Assembly: GCA_036172665.1 (NCBI GenBank)
Contig: CM069870.1
Location: 64,976,212 to 65,040,211 of the forward strand
DNA from: Prosopocoilus inquinatus
Lineage: Eukaryota > Arthropoda > Insecta > Coleoptera > Lucanidae
Length of the DNA stretch: 64,000 nt
Direction: 5' to 3'
Of this stretch, positions 53,560-64,000 are shown piece by piece. The notes beneath the pieces are model-generated. The model did not search any database. It was given only the letters and a program-made list of their open reading frames with translations, and was not told the DNA's origin. The position numbers and the translations under genes were made by a program. Within the stretch, counting starts at the first letter, position 1. The number at the start of each line of letters is the position of its first letter.

Positions 53560-55500
53560 TTTTCGTCAAGAGATGGCGCTCTTTGAGTGTTTCCAGTCGC
53601 GCTTTGTTTCTATATTTCGTTTTAATTTTGAAAAAAAAACATGCTTTTACTGAGATTATTGAGAAGACCTCGCATTTTTTATTTCGATCGATCAAGGCAA
53701 CCTTAAAAACAAAAATAATAAATAAGCGAAGAGATGGCGCTCTAAATAGTTCGCTGTTCTCTATGATGCATTCGGTTTCTTGAACTCTTTTCTCCTTCTC
53801 AGCTTTCGATTTCCTCAAAATAGTTATTGCAAAGATAAAGGCGATGTTATTCTGTTATTGCATTATTTGAAATAAATTAAAATAAGATAGGTTCCAAGAG
53901 ATGGCGCTCTGCGTAAATATATACCCGTCACGTCTTAATTTTAAATTCTCAATTTAATTTTGAATTACGAAATTCTATTTAATTGTGAAATTAAATCGTT
54001 GCGGAATTAAAAACTGAAGCCTTGTGGAAGATGGATAGGTGTTTAAAATTGGTAAAGAGATGGCGCTGAGATTATTCTGATCGCTCCCGTCAGGCCACGA
54101 ATTCAGATTTTCAATTTAATTTTGATAAAATCGTTGCGTAGTCAGAAACCAGGAGGTCTTCCTGAAGAAGAAATTATGCTGCAGAAAATTCTATTAAAAA
54201 TTGTTTTCCCTTTCGGTTCAGAGATGGCGTTCCTATTACGTTTTGATCTTTTGAAATTATAAATTCATTACGGCAGACGTTAGAAATGAGGATTTTCTTC
54301 AGAGCAGTGTTAGAAGACGCTGTATGTAGTAAATTCGATGAAAATTGTTTTCCCTTCTGGTCAAGAGATGGCTCTCTGACAATTTAATAATAATTTTGAA
54401 ATTAAAATTGTTTCGTAGTAAAGAAAGGTCTTCCCATCGAAGAAATGCTGTCGCAGGAAATTGATTCTATTAAAATTGTTTTCTCTTTCGGCCCTAAGAT
54501 GGCGTTGCGTACTAAATGATTCCGGTTGCGCTTTTATTTTATCCTTCGAAACTATGAGTCATTGCGGCGGCGGCGTTAGAATTGCTTTGATTTTACTCTA
54601 AACGCCGCCGCGTCACGAACGAAAGAATGGAATGCTGTTGTTAGAAATTCTATTAAACTGTTTGCTTTTCTCGTCAAGAGATGGCACTCTAACGATTTCC
54701 ATCGTTCCTCTTATGCCTTGATTTTGGATTATCAATTTTGAAGTTAAAATCATTGCTTAGTTAGAACCCTGAAGATGAAATGCTGCTGAAGGAAATTCTA
54801 CTAAACTTGGTTTCCTTTTCGATCCAGAGAAGTCGTTGTTGTAAATGATTCCTGTTACGCTTACGAAATTATAGATTCATTGTTGAATGATGGAAAGCTG
54901 CTGTAGGAAATTCGATTAAAAATTGTTTTCCCTTTTGGTCAAGAGATGGCGCTCTAATAATTCCCACCATTTCCCTGATTTTTATTATAATTTTGAAGTT
55001 AAAATCGTTGAATGGTTAAAAGTCGTGAGGGTTTTCCTGAATACGAATTGCTGTTACACGAAATTCTATTAAAAAATGTTTCCCTGTCAGCCCAGAGATG
55101 GCGTTCTTGACGCTTTTAACCTTTGAAATTGTAGTCACAGCGACGGTTGGAAGAATGCTGCTGTAGGAAATTTGATTAGGGACAACAGATGGTATTTTCT
55201 TTAAATGATTTTTTCGCAAAGCCAGTAAACATGTTGTGAACGGTAGAGATAAGAAGGAGATGAAGGCGACGTCTACTTTTTTATAAATTTATTAAACAAA
55301 TCCTTCTAGAAGCAAAATTATTAACAGAGCGCCTTTTGCGAGTATTTGCTACTCGTAGTCCCTATTTGTTGTGACGTCATTCATGTCGGTACTTTATCAA
55401 TGATGATTTGATTAAAAAAAAATGCTTTAATTGAGAATAATCATATTGTTGATATTCGATTAAAATAGATGCACTTTGAAAGAGTAGATGGCGCTTCAAA
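53560..55500 (+). repeat. Degenerate satellite, period about 160 bp, with AGATGGCGCT box
   Basis: The box AGATGGCGCT or a near match lies at 53571, 53732, 53899, 54058, 54222, 54366, 54497, 54679, about 54838, 54944, 55096 and 55486. Spacings are mostly 130-180 bp, many near 160. Between boxes come 'gaaattctattaaaattg', 'ttttcccttttggtcaag' before the box, and 'ttttgaagttaaaatcgttg' after it, all diverged. The box is the best-preserved part of each unit. Frames here are fortuitous. Confidence 0.85.
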
Positions 55501-55547
55501 CAGTTCAATATTAGATTCAATATGTCGTTTAATATGCAAATATTAAA

Positions 55548-55705
55548 TTGCGACATAATTTCTGTATCGATACGCATCGGTATATCGAATATCGACATGT
55601 ATCGAATATCGGTTGCCGATACATATCGATATGTATCGATGTATTGATATATACCGATGTATGGAGATACGTTACGAAATATAAGATCGATACGTGTCGA
55701 AATAT
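55548..55705. repeat. TATCGA-rich patch
   Basis: At least ten 'atcga' or 'tcgat' words occur in about 150 bp, many as palindromes such as 'acatatcgatatgt' (near 55622). A related patch lies at 58425-58575. In flies TATCGATA is the DREF/BEAF-32 site; here the patch may be a small element built of such boxes. The 123-codon minus frame is a by-product. Confidence 0.55.
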
Positions 55706-55709
55706 TGGA

Positions 55710-56640
55710 GAGAGGTTTAAAACAAAAATCACTCCTATGATTTATCATAAAGCATTATTTACTGATAGAAATATTAATTGTTCAACACTTTCGGAGGTTC
55801 CACCATAAGGCCACCATTAGATTCAGAAGAATCACTGCAAAAGACACCAAAAATGTTTTATAAACATTTATTAGAGTTTAATAATATAAAGGCCGGGGTT
55901 GGAAAACTATTTTACATTCCCTTTTGTCCCAAATTCATGTCATTTGTGTTGTCGTGCAAACAGTTTCGTATCTCCAAATTTTGTAAATTAAATATTAAAT
56001 TTTGTTTTTGTCTTTTGGTCTTCTCAATTCAATTGTTTGTCCCGTATTTGTTCTTTTAATGTTCTTGCAATATTCGTTCGACGTCTTGTAAACGCCGTGT
56101 ACCTATGCGGCGAAACCGGTTTAAGCTACGATTTAAATTTTTCAAAAAAGAAAAAGGGATTTGTTTGCAATAGTGACATACCAAAGATTATTTTCCTTGT
56201 TGCTAGCTTTTCTAAGCGATTTCTCCTCTTCATTAGGCATTCTGTGCTCTGTTTTTTTTATATATTCTTTTGTTTGTTAATAAAGACCGTGAGCTCGTTC
56301 GAGGTGTCTCATTTTTTATTCTTGCATTCGTCCCCCCCCCCCCCCCCTTGCGCAACGAATCAGTTAGAGCACCAAGGATTCACTCTCTTGGTGGTGTATT
56401 TCCAAAGTATGCCGGTGCATCAACCATCACCAGGTGGTACCCTTTTCTTTTGTACTTTGATTGTATCCGAACTGGCTCCTGTGTACAGAGTATTTTCCCC
56501 ACGACCGTCTCCACTGAATCCGGACTTTCGTCGTTGCACCTTGGCTCTAAAAGACCGAGCAGTGCAGGTAGGTCCAACCGACGCACATACAGGTATTCGC
56601 TGGCCAAAAGTCGAATGACACAAAATCGTGAATTTGACTG
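55710..56640. other. Non-coding stretch with a poly(C) tract
   Basis: Sixteen consecutive C's at 56332-56347. Frames of 193 and 127 codons on plus (56037-56653) run through the C-tract, overlap each other and lack domains, so I do not call them genes. Nothing else was recognised. Confidence 0.4.
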
Positions 56641-56987
56641 CAATAACTATTAAATAGTGAGAAAACCCCTCGACCACATTAATTAATTTGTTGCGTAAAG
56701 TTGACCGGGAAGCCATCTTCAATAATCACAAAGCAACACAAAACCTGTGGCTGTAATCCAAATAAATAGTGAGAAAACCCCTCGACCACATTAATGTGGT
56801 CGAGGGGTTTTCTCACTATTTATTTGGATTACAGCCACAGGTTTTGTGTTGCTTTGTGATTATTGAAGATGGCTTCCCGGTCAACTTTACGCAACAAATT
56901 AATTAATGTGGTCGAGGGGTTTTCTCACTATTTATTTGGATTACAGCCACAGGTTTTGTGTTGCTTTGTGATTAGCAATAACTATTA
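56640..56987. mobile_element. Palindromic satellite insert flanked by 13-bp direct repeats
   Basis: The bases GCAATAACTATTA stand on both sides (56640-56652 and 56975-56987), as a target duplication would. Between them lies a perfect palindrome (56651-56792 against 56793-56934, 142 bp per arm, axis at 56792/56793). It is built from a 112-bp unit: 'gtggtcgaggggttttctca' recurs at 56796 and 56908. It continues with a further partial unit to 56974. Non-coding. It could be a satellite fragment inserted as an inverted dimer, or a non-autonomous element. Confidence 0.8.
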
Positions 56988-56989
56988 CC

Positions 56990-57580
56990 TAAGATAGTAC
57001 ATTACTTAGGGATCAAGGGGGTAATTTTATTTTTTCCCTCGGGTAGATGAACAAAATACCATCAAAGAGTTCAAAGCACCTTGATAGTCGATTGTGTTGA
57101 ACGTATGTGCCTAACTCAAAAAATAATTACATTCAAACTGTTTCTAATTCTTCTTTGAAACTACATATATGCTGCGATTTTTGTAACGCAAGATGTTCAG
57201 CCAAGTAAGCACTGTTCATATCAACTTTTATTAATATTTAAATGCTACTGTCAGTATTTAAGATATTTCAGATTAATGGTATGTCAAATTTATATCATTG
57301 AATTTTCGGTTATTGTTATTAGTGTATATCGAAAGAGTTTTCTCATATGTCAGGGCGTTTTCGGGTCGATTTTTTTCTGTTATGTTTTACAGTAGGTAAG
57401 ATACTTTAAATATCTGAAGACTTCGGCTGCCGAAGTTAGCCTAATTATTTTCTTAATGCTGTGACTTGCAATAGTAGGGAAAAAACTTTCCAAAAAAATT
57501 AGACTTTATACAAAACGACATAGTTAAAAATTCTACATATCCTGAAAAACAAAAGAAAGAATACATATATGTATGTCATG
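56990..57580. other. AT-rich non-coding stretch
   Basis: No gene or repeat was recognised. Confidence 0.4.
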
Positions 57581-57920
57581 TACAGGATGTTCATGAAAAT
57601 CTGCTGTTTATTCGATTTTTTATGAAGTAACTTAAATTAGAAAAGTTTCAGAATCTTTCCTCCTCGATTTTATGGTGCTTTCGGAAAAAAATAAATGACT
57701 ATCAAATTTTCGAGATTTTCTATTGTTTTCAACTATTTTAAATGGAATGTCAGGTTTTTTATCATCGCATCGCGTTCAGGATATTAAATTACGTATGTCT
57801 CTTAAATATCATCTCCAAAAGCTTACTATTTTAGAAACTGAAACTTCTAATTTAAATTACTTCATAAAAATGCAAATAATAAAGTTTGCTGGTGTACCGG
57901 CTTCCCACAAACATCCTGTA
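57581..57920. mobile_element. MITE related to the foldback at 8813-10222
   Basis: Ends 'tacaggatgt' and the inverted 'acatcctgta'. The arms pair inward through 'tatgaagtaacttaaattag' against its inverted partner near 57850. Internal phrases 'gttttttatcatcgcatcgc' and 'gttttcaact' echo 9060-9110. 340 bp, no coding capacity. Confidence 0.75.
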
Positions 57921-58424
57921 TAAACGCGGAAATTAAGGAGACGTCTTGCGGCGAACGGATAGATCATATTCAATAGGTTGTTTTTTCGACAGTAACTTCA
58001 ATGGGGGAGAAATTAAAGGAAATTCATATGGTGCATAATTAAAGTGTGCGCCCGGTATATGGTAACAGATAACAAATTTCAGCCTAAAGTACTTTATTGT
58101 CACCGAATAAATGCGAAAATATGAAAAAACAATTTTGGCCAACTTTTTGGGTCCAATACCCCTATGTTAGACATCGTTATTCCTTCACCCCAAAAAAAAT
58201 TATTTTCAAACAGGTAACCGGTCCTCCCCTGTGTTCCGGAGTGGTGGAAATATAGAACGTCCTACATCATTAAAAGCGCAGCGTAAATGACGTATGGATT
58301 ACTTTAAAGAAATTATCAGATTTTTTTTACCATATACTCTTAATTAACTTAATTTAATTGTATGTACCTCCTCGAATGTTTAGGTTTAATTCATCTAAAT
58401 GAACCGAATTCGTAAGCTATGTTG

Positions 58425-58575
58425 ATACGTATTGATATCTGATATCCAATATTTCAATAGGTACCGTTATCCGATATCCGATGTTTCGGTACAACTGGAA
58501 ATGTGTGTTGATGCAGCTGGCGCATCGATGCGTATCGATATTTCAATACCGATAATCGATAATCGACCCAGCCTT
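58425..58575. repeat. Second TATCGA/GATATC-rich patch
   Basis: Dense 'gatatc', 'atccgatatccgat', 'gcgtatcgatatttc' and 'gataatcgataatcgac' words, as in 55548-55705. Possibly a copy of the same small element. Confidence 0.45.
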
Positions 58576-58679
58576 ATTTATATGAGCCGGACAGTTTTCT
58601 CTTTAAAAGCTAACAATTTTTATTCATTACATAAGAAAACAAAAACACCCTATATACCGATCAGATCAATTTGAGTTAA

Positions 58680-59160
58680 GAATGCAACGTGACTTGCAAG
58701 TATAAGCGACAAAGCCATTTGTCGAAATGAAGTTAAAACCAGACAGCTGTACAAAAGTGTTAAAATTACTCGATCATTGACTTTTAAAACTGTGTACCTG
58801 GCTTCAAATTGATCTATTTACCCCTCGGTTCGAGTAATAATAATAAATTGATTTCATTGGCTTACGATTGCAGTAGACGGGGTTTTAAGAGAACCACCAC
58901 TCCCAGACGTTTATTAACGACTTCCGCAGTTAAAGGGTTAATAAATTTTATAGACTTTTACCTGTGACTTTAATTCCAACGCAACTTTTTACATCAGGTA
59001 AATTAAATATACATATTTCCAGGATGTTTTTAGAAGCGAATTATTGAGAATCTTTTCAAAAAAGCTTTCTGAAAGCTGGTTCTATGTGTGGAAAGCTCTA
59101 ATCCTCAAGCAAAATATGGGTCGAGCAAGTTTTCATCAGTTTTAAAAGTGAAATCGGCGA
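58680..59160. other. Non-coding stretch, nothing recognised
   Basis: AT-rich with an 'aggatgtttttagaagcg' near 59022 that resembles one end of the 57581 MITE family; no partner end was found. Confidence 0.3.
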
Positions 59161-59830
59161 AAACTTTGCGCCGATTATCATAAAAATAGAAAGCGAAAAG
59201 GATTATTCTACTTTAAAGTCACTTTCCAGTTTGGACAACATTTTATGTTTTCGCGTCGCTTGAAACATTTATATCCGAAAGAATGCGGAAAATGCTGTCG
59301 ACTTGCGATAAAGAACTCGTAAACTACATTGGTTGCATGCTTCTTCGGCGAGTCTTATTCTTATTCTTATTCGTTTCCGGTTTGGTTGCCCTGAAATCCA
59401 CGCTCGATTTACTTAAGGTAAATCAGACAAACTCATGCGCAAAAGTCATCCCCGACATTCTTCATTACGGCCGTCTACCATTAACATAATTTCGCTTTCT
59501 GAGGGGGATCTTCACCGTTTCCCCCTCCTTCCTTTCAACGATAATATAGTTTTTTAGGCCGACGAGGATAACTCAATTGCGTATCGCCGATTTGTCTCAG
59601 CGGCTCAAAAGGGGATGCGCCCAGTTTTACTGCGCGCCCTTATTCATCTCGATTCGGAGAGTCTGGAAGCCCCCTGAGTTAATTTGCGAATGCCCAAATT
59701 AAATATCAGTTAAATGTAGTGTGTAAGGGCGCCCGAAAGTTGTAAAATAAAATCCGGAATATCCCGGAGTGGAACGGATTCAATAAGGAAAAGAGGAAAA
59801 GGCAGATTTCAATTAGGTCTCTAACAAGCA
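59160..59830. other. GC-richer unique-looking segment
   Basis: Balanced composition with an inverted pair 'cggcgaaaactttgcgccg' near 59156. The 68-codon frame at 59283-59489 has a hydrophobic stretch (residues 20-40) but no other evidence. A candidate conserved non-coding block, or a weak small-protein candidate. Confidence 0.28.
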
Positions 59831-60530
59831 CTCGCCGTACTTTTTAAGCCCACCCCTCAATTAATTAATTAATTAATCTGCGCGGCTTTGTTACAAGCGC
59901 TTGTTTGTATAGCAAATTCCACCCCCCCACCTCCCCAAGGGTGGGTGCACGAAATCACTATTGATATGCAAGGAGCATCGGATTGTAAACGTTTGTTGTT
60001 CAAGTCGGAAAATTTCCGATTTCCTGTTTACAGACGGGGGAACAAGAGCGAATTTCCGCATTTTAATGGATATGCATAAATCTGCAGCTGCTAGGTGAGG
60101 AAAGGCTGAGAACTACTTGTCTGCAAGCTTTGAAAACAGAACGTCGGATGTGGAGGCGACTGGTTTCGAAGCAGCAGTTTAGCCGGAAATTAACTTGTCA
60201 TTCGCCACGAACTAGAAAACATGATACCAAGAATAAAAATCGAATGCCGAGTAGGTACACGTTTTTGGCTTTGAAACTTCCCCCCTTTTATCGACGTGCA
60301 AACTATTAAAGAAAACTTGCTCAATTTAACTTCAGTTATTTCCGATTCTAGTATCTACTATCTCTATAAATACGTATTCCATTTCGAAATTGTTTTTTTA
60401 CGGTCTAGGTCTACTTAATGAACTACTTTAACTACTTTTCCAATCAGCACGGCACGCCACAAGTGGATTGAGGGATCATAAACAATAATTCAACTTCCCG
60501 AGGATTATTTGCTACTTAGCTGAATCGTGC
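59830..60530. other. Non-coding stretch, nothing recognised
   Basis: Mixed sequence with a C-rich patch near 59920-59940. No gene recognised. Confidence 0.35.
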
Positions 60531-62820
60531 CAAGATCGTGCTGAGGAAATTACTGCCAGCAGCTACCGGAATTGTCCTCGCAAACTCATCAATTGACATT
60601 GTTCTTCAGGTATCATTCGTTGAATAGTCTCCCCAGGAGAACAATAATAAAGAATCGTAAGGGGAGAAGGTTTCAATCTGTGCAACAGTTTAATGGTGAC
60701 AAACAGTAGAACCATGTATTAACAAAATAAACGAATAACATCGATAAGGACACCAGAAGGGTGTGCACTCACGGTAAAGTCAACGAGACTGAGCGGAAAG
60801 AGCACGCTTCAAGTTAATAAAGCTTTCACTTGGCTTCGCTCTAAAATTGTTAGGAAGGAGTTCGAATAAATTAAAGTGATTCCCAGATTACAGAACTGAC
60901 CCTGTAGATCTTGTAGGGTACCGGTGCAGACCAGATTCACACACAGAAAAAGCTAATTGAGCGCCATACCGTTTATTTAAAACCCCAGAAGTCAAATATT
61001 ATCAACTTCAGAAAGAAAACGATGAAAATCATCAGATTTTAGATGTAAATGCATCTCCCAAAAAAATCAGAACGGTTCGCGTATATTAATGGAATATCCG
61101 AAAGTTGTACACAAAAAAATTCAATTCAATCTAACTTTATTGCGTGCAAGGAAGAATTAAACAACTCTTGGTAGGCAATACGTAACCAGTATGTCACCTC
61201 TGAGACAAATATTGTATTCTATAGTGTGACCCAAAATAGTATTATTTTTGTTTTAAGGCAAACACTGAAGCACTCAGTAAATTTGCAGAAAAACAAAATT
61301 GTGGTAACTGTGGTTGACAACCCTAACCGAACTTAAACGCTAATTTGACTTAGTATGGTTATTACTAATATTATTTCTAATGAAAGTGTACAGTCAGAAC
61401 AAAAAGTAATGTCACCTTAGTAAAAAGTTAAGGAGCGGTCTAATCAATTTTTTGTGCTTTAGCAAACAGATGAACAAAGTCGGCCGTCTACTTCTTATGG
61501 CAAACACAATGAATAATTTACGCATTTATATTTTGTTGGAATGACATTATTTCTTAAGTTGAATGTACCTATATACACCACAAATGTAACTTTGCAATGA
61601 TATTGGAAATTTACAAAATTAACAAAATTAATCCGGTAGATAATTTTTCAGTCTCATGAGTGAATGCCCTTTTTTCCGTAAGAAAGCGAAGAAATGTGGC
61701 CTTCGAAGGGTGTGAAAGGGATATCCACGTGGCAGAGTCCAGAGTCCAACAAGAAGTTTCCGTAATATATCCGTAACTCACCAGGAAAATTAAGAAACCG
61801 AAAAAAAATCTTCTAAAAAAAGAAATTAAGATATTTGGTAATGTGGTAAATACTTAAGATAATTAATCGAGGTTTTGTCGGAAGAAAAGAATTATCACCG
61901 CGTGCGATGAATATTACCCACTCGAAGTGACAGAAAACTGTTGAAAGAACCAAGCAAAAAACAAACAAAACCCAAAGAAAATTTGACTGGCTTCAAAGCT
62001 TTCGAGAATTGCATTAATTCCACAACAATTTGTGGCCGATTTATATTAAAAAAATTAACAACTTCTCAGATGAGTTTTACAACGTGATTTTTCTACGACA
62101 GACTTCAGAGGGAAGTGTGCGAATAATTTTTAAGTAAGGCGGTGACATAAGCTAAAACCAATCGAGTAAAGTTTGATGTCAGTTAGAGCCAGTCGCGGTA
62201 AATGTCAAGTGTGAATGCATTTTGTAACTCCGCCGGAATAACAACACCGACAAGAAAACTTATTTTGCTAGAAAACGATCGCAAAGAAAAATAGACGCGA
62301 CGTCAAGTTTTATGGTCTAGTGTCGAGGTCAGCTAAACAAATTGTTTAATTCCCACGAAATATTGTGATATAAAAATGCAGATGATTGCAAATAATTGCA
62401 AGAACAACGCAGAAAGCACCGGTTTTCAGACCGACGAGATGTTTGCATTGTTTCAACTATAACGCTGAAATAGTAAACTCGCAAAATTTAATGCCAGAGC
62501 GTTTCTGAAATGTGTGCAAAAACGTCTGCGAGTTGCGAGCCTGATAGGTCGAGACCATGGGGTAAGTGATTAACGCTGTAAACTCACGCCTTACACTGCG
62601 ACAAAAATTGCAATGTAAAAAGTTATTTTTGGCGCAAAAAATGAAGGTAAAGAAAACATAAAGTGCTATCGTTCACATATACCTATGTTGCCATATAACT
62701 ATTGCATCATTAAAATAAAAGCGGAACAAAATTCTTCTGTGGACAGAGTGACAGTGAACACGGTTTTCAAACCGTAACATATTGACAAAGATTGCTAAAA
62801 CCGTAGCAGCTAAGAGGATT
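60530..62820. repeat. Long non-coding repeat family A, copy 5
   Basis: It starts 'tcgtgctgaggaaatt' as in copies 2 and 4, then 'agttaataaagctttcactt' with 'ggcttcgctctaaaattg' near 60820. It ends with 'gtgaatgcattttgtaact' and 'cggttttcaaaccgtaac' near 62762, parallel to 4990 and 40242 of copies 1 and 4. Strongly diverged and non-coding. Confidence 0.5.
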
Positions 62821-62889
62821 ATTTCTCTTGAACACAAGAATTTACAAGGAATGATGACTGCTTCAATTTAAACCTAATCTTACAATATT

Positions 62890-63860
62890 TTAATCCGGGC
62901 CTGAATGGTGTGACAAGAAGGAGCGCTTAGCGTGTGGCGACCCAACTAAGAAAAAAAAATGAATCGGCCTGCGCCAATCTGTAACCTACCGTATCTCTGA
63001 AGCAGTGTCGGTCGTTCCCTCGAAGACTGTGATGTACAATAAAGTTGCGTAACAATCCCCACTCAATGAAGATGGCGTGGGAAAACTCAGAAGATGTTAC
63101 GGTTAAGGGCGCTATTCAGCAGTGTTTACGCAACCTAGAAGTACCGAAGATACACAGCCGGGAAGATGTATCTCAGTTCCTCCCCGAAAGGTACAACTCC
63201 TCCGGATCCGTTTCTACGTTGGTATACACCTAAATATCGAGGATTAGGAAATGCAAAAGGACAAAGGGAACCCCTAAAAAAATGCACACTTTTGAAATCC
63301 CTCCCCAAAGTTATACGTCCAAATCAGAGTGGTTATTCAGCAAATAAATTCTAATTCGGCCCAAAAACAACTCGCTTCTTATGGTACATACCACAATGAA
63401 ATCCAGTACGTGTAACAGAACTAGTGGGGTGATCGAGCGTAGTATAATTAGAGAAGTTCCAAGTTACACAGCCTAAACCGAGGGCAAGAAGCTCTTCAAC
63501 GTGAGTACTCTCGTGTCAGCTTACAAATACTAACTTCAAATATAAACATTATGCATGAAGCGCATAGACGAAATCTGCATAAATTTTCTGTTCCACTCTG
63601 AAGGAGCCAACAATTAAAACAGTAACCACTGAACTAGGTATAAATAAAATTTGTAAAAGCAAAGCGTGAAACGAGTAAACAAAACCGTGTATGATTCTAA
63701 AAAATTGACGTAAGCAACAAAAGAGCAAAAAATAAAATAAAATTAACCTCCTCTGGCAACGTTGCCCAACAACTAGCGCATCCCTCTCCGCTGGTTTCGT
63801 TGCCAACCAATTCCCAAGCCCAATACTACGCCTCTGGCGAAACGCACGTCCGACTTCGCA
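62890..63860 (+). mobile_element. Repeat family C, copy 2 (plus orientation)
   Basis: Homologous to 25930-27062 in the opposite orientation through the coding-like stretch (63045-63233), 'gtgagtactctcgtgtcagc' near 63500 and 'cgcatccctctccgc' plus 'gcctctggcgaaacgcacg' near 63780-63850. Class unknown. Confidence 0.55.
62960..63233 (+). pseudogene. Coding-like fragment of family C (copy 2)
   Basis: It encodes 'GAIQQCLRNLEVPKIHSRE' and 'ERYNSSGSVSTLVY', aligned without gaps to the minus-strand fragment at 26702-27001. Upstream, 'VTYRISEA' (about 62980) also matches copy 1 (VTYRITEA) but is separated from the main frame by a stop or shift. A stop follows at 63231-63233, where copy 1 reads on. 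Broken relic of an unrecognised protein. Confidence 0.4.
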
Positions 63861-64000
63861 GACGAGAAGAAAAATTAGGAACGTTCTTACTCAAGATTTT
63901 CTCCGGGGGCAAGATTATAGTACGTGTCTCCGATAATTTCATATAGGAAGCGGCAGTACCTTCTATTTCTTTTCAGTTAAGGCATAAGGGGGGAGGGGGA

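Noticed and set aside
56037..56653. 193- and 127-codon plus-strand frames
   Set aside because: They overlap in different frames, run through a 16-C homopolymer and an AT-rich region, and show no domain or conserved motif.

Overview
The window looks like nuclear DNA of an insect or other arthropod. It is AT-rich, almost free of long open reading frames, crowded with eukaryotic transposable elements, and carries microsatellites and degenerate satellite arrays. I found no complete host gene, no tRNA or rRNA gene, no operon-like layout and no CRISPR array. The long-LTR, tRNA-Lys-primed signature would suit a beetle-like genome, but I cannot name the species from the sequence.

The clearest coding sequences belong to mobile elements. 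A BED-finger hAT transposon (34972-39604) has an exact 8-bp target duplication. A Penelope-like element (PLE, 35131-37210) is inserted inside it with an exact 12-bp target duplication. The hAT in turn lies inside a copy of a long non-coding repeat, here called family A. A second PLE lies at about 47893-49150, a PLE tail at 49495-49715, and a decayed LINE reverse transcriptase at 17094-17850. The PLE tails carry hammerhead ribozyme folds. Another hammerhead sits in a short repeat family with inverted ends (family D, best copy 10480-10600).

Region by region. 1-8.8 kb: family B repeats, a palindromic MITE, a GC-richer island, two tRNA-Lys primer-binding-site matches and family A copy 1. 8.8-16.9 kb: a 1.4-kb foldback element, family D with a hammerhead, family A copy 2 and a 570-bp MITE. 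17-24.8 kb: LINE remnant, short tandem arrays, a MITE split by a GC-rich LTR-like insert, and a dimeric satellite. 25-34 kb: family C (unrecognised, coding-like), family A copy 3, two small MITEs and G-rich tracts. 34.5-41.8 kb: the triple nest. 42-50 kb: probable retrotransposed 3' end, a satellite built on an AGATGGCGC box, a TA-centred palindrome, and PLEs. 50-58 kb: 24-bp minisatellite, MITEs, a second and larger array with the same AGATGGCGC box, and a perfect 284-bp palindrome flanked by 13-bp direct repeats. 58-64 kb: unique-looking sequence, family A copy 5 and the inverted second copy of family C.

Between the repeats lie several GC-richer islands with no visible repeats (for example 3030-3580, 22485-22800, 27640-28060, 33570-34170, 43860-44240, 52440-53110, 59160-59830). 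They are candidates for conserved non-coding or regulatory DNA, which fits a large intron or gene desert. Family boundaries were judged by eye from internal similarity and are approximate unless a target duplication is stated.
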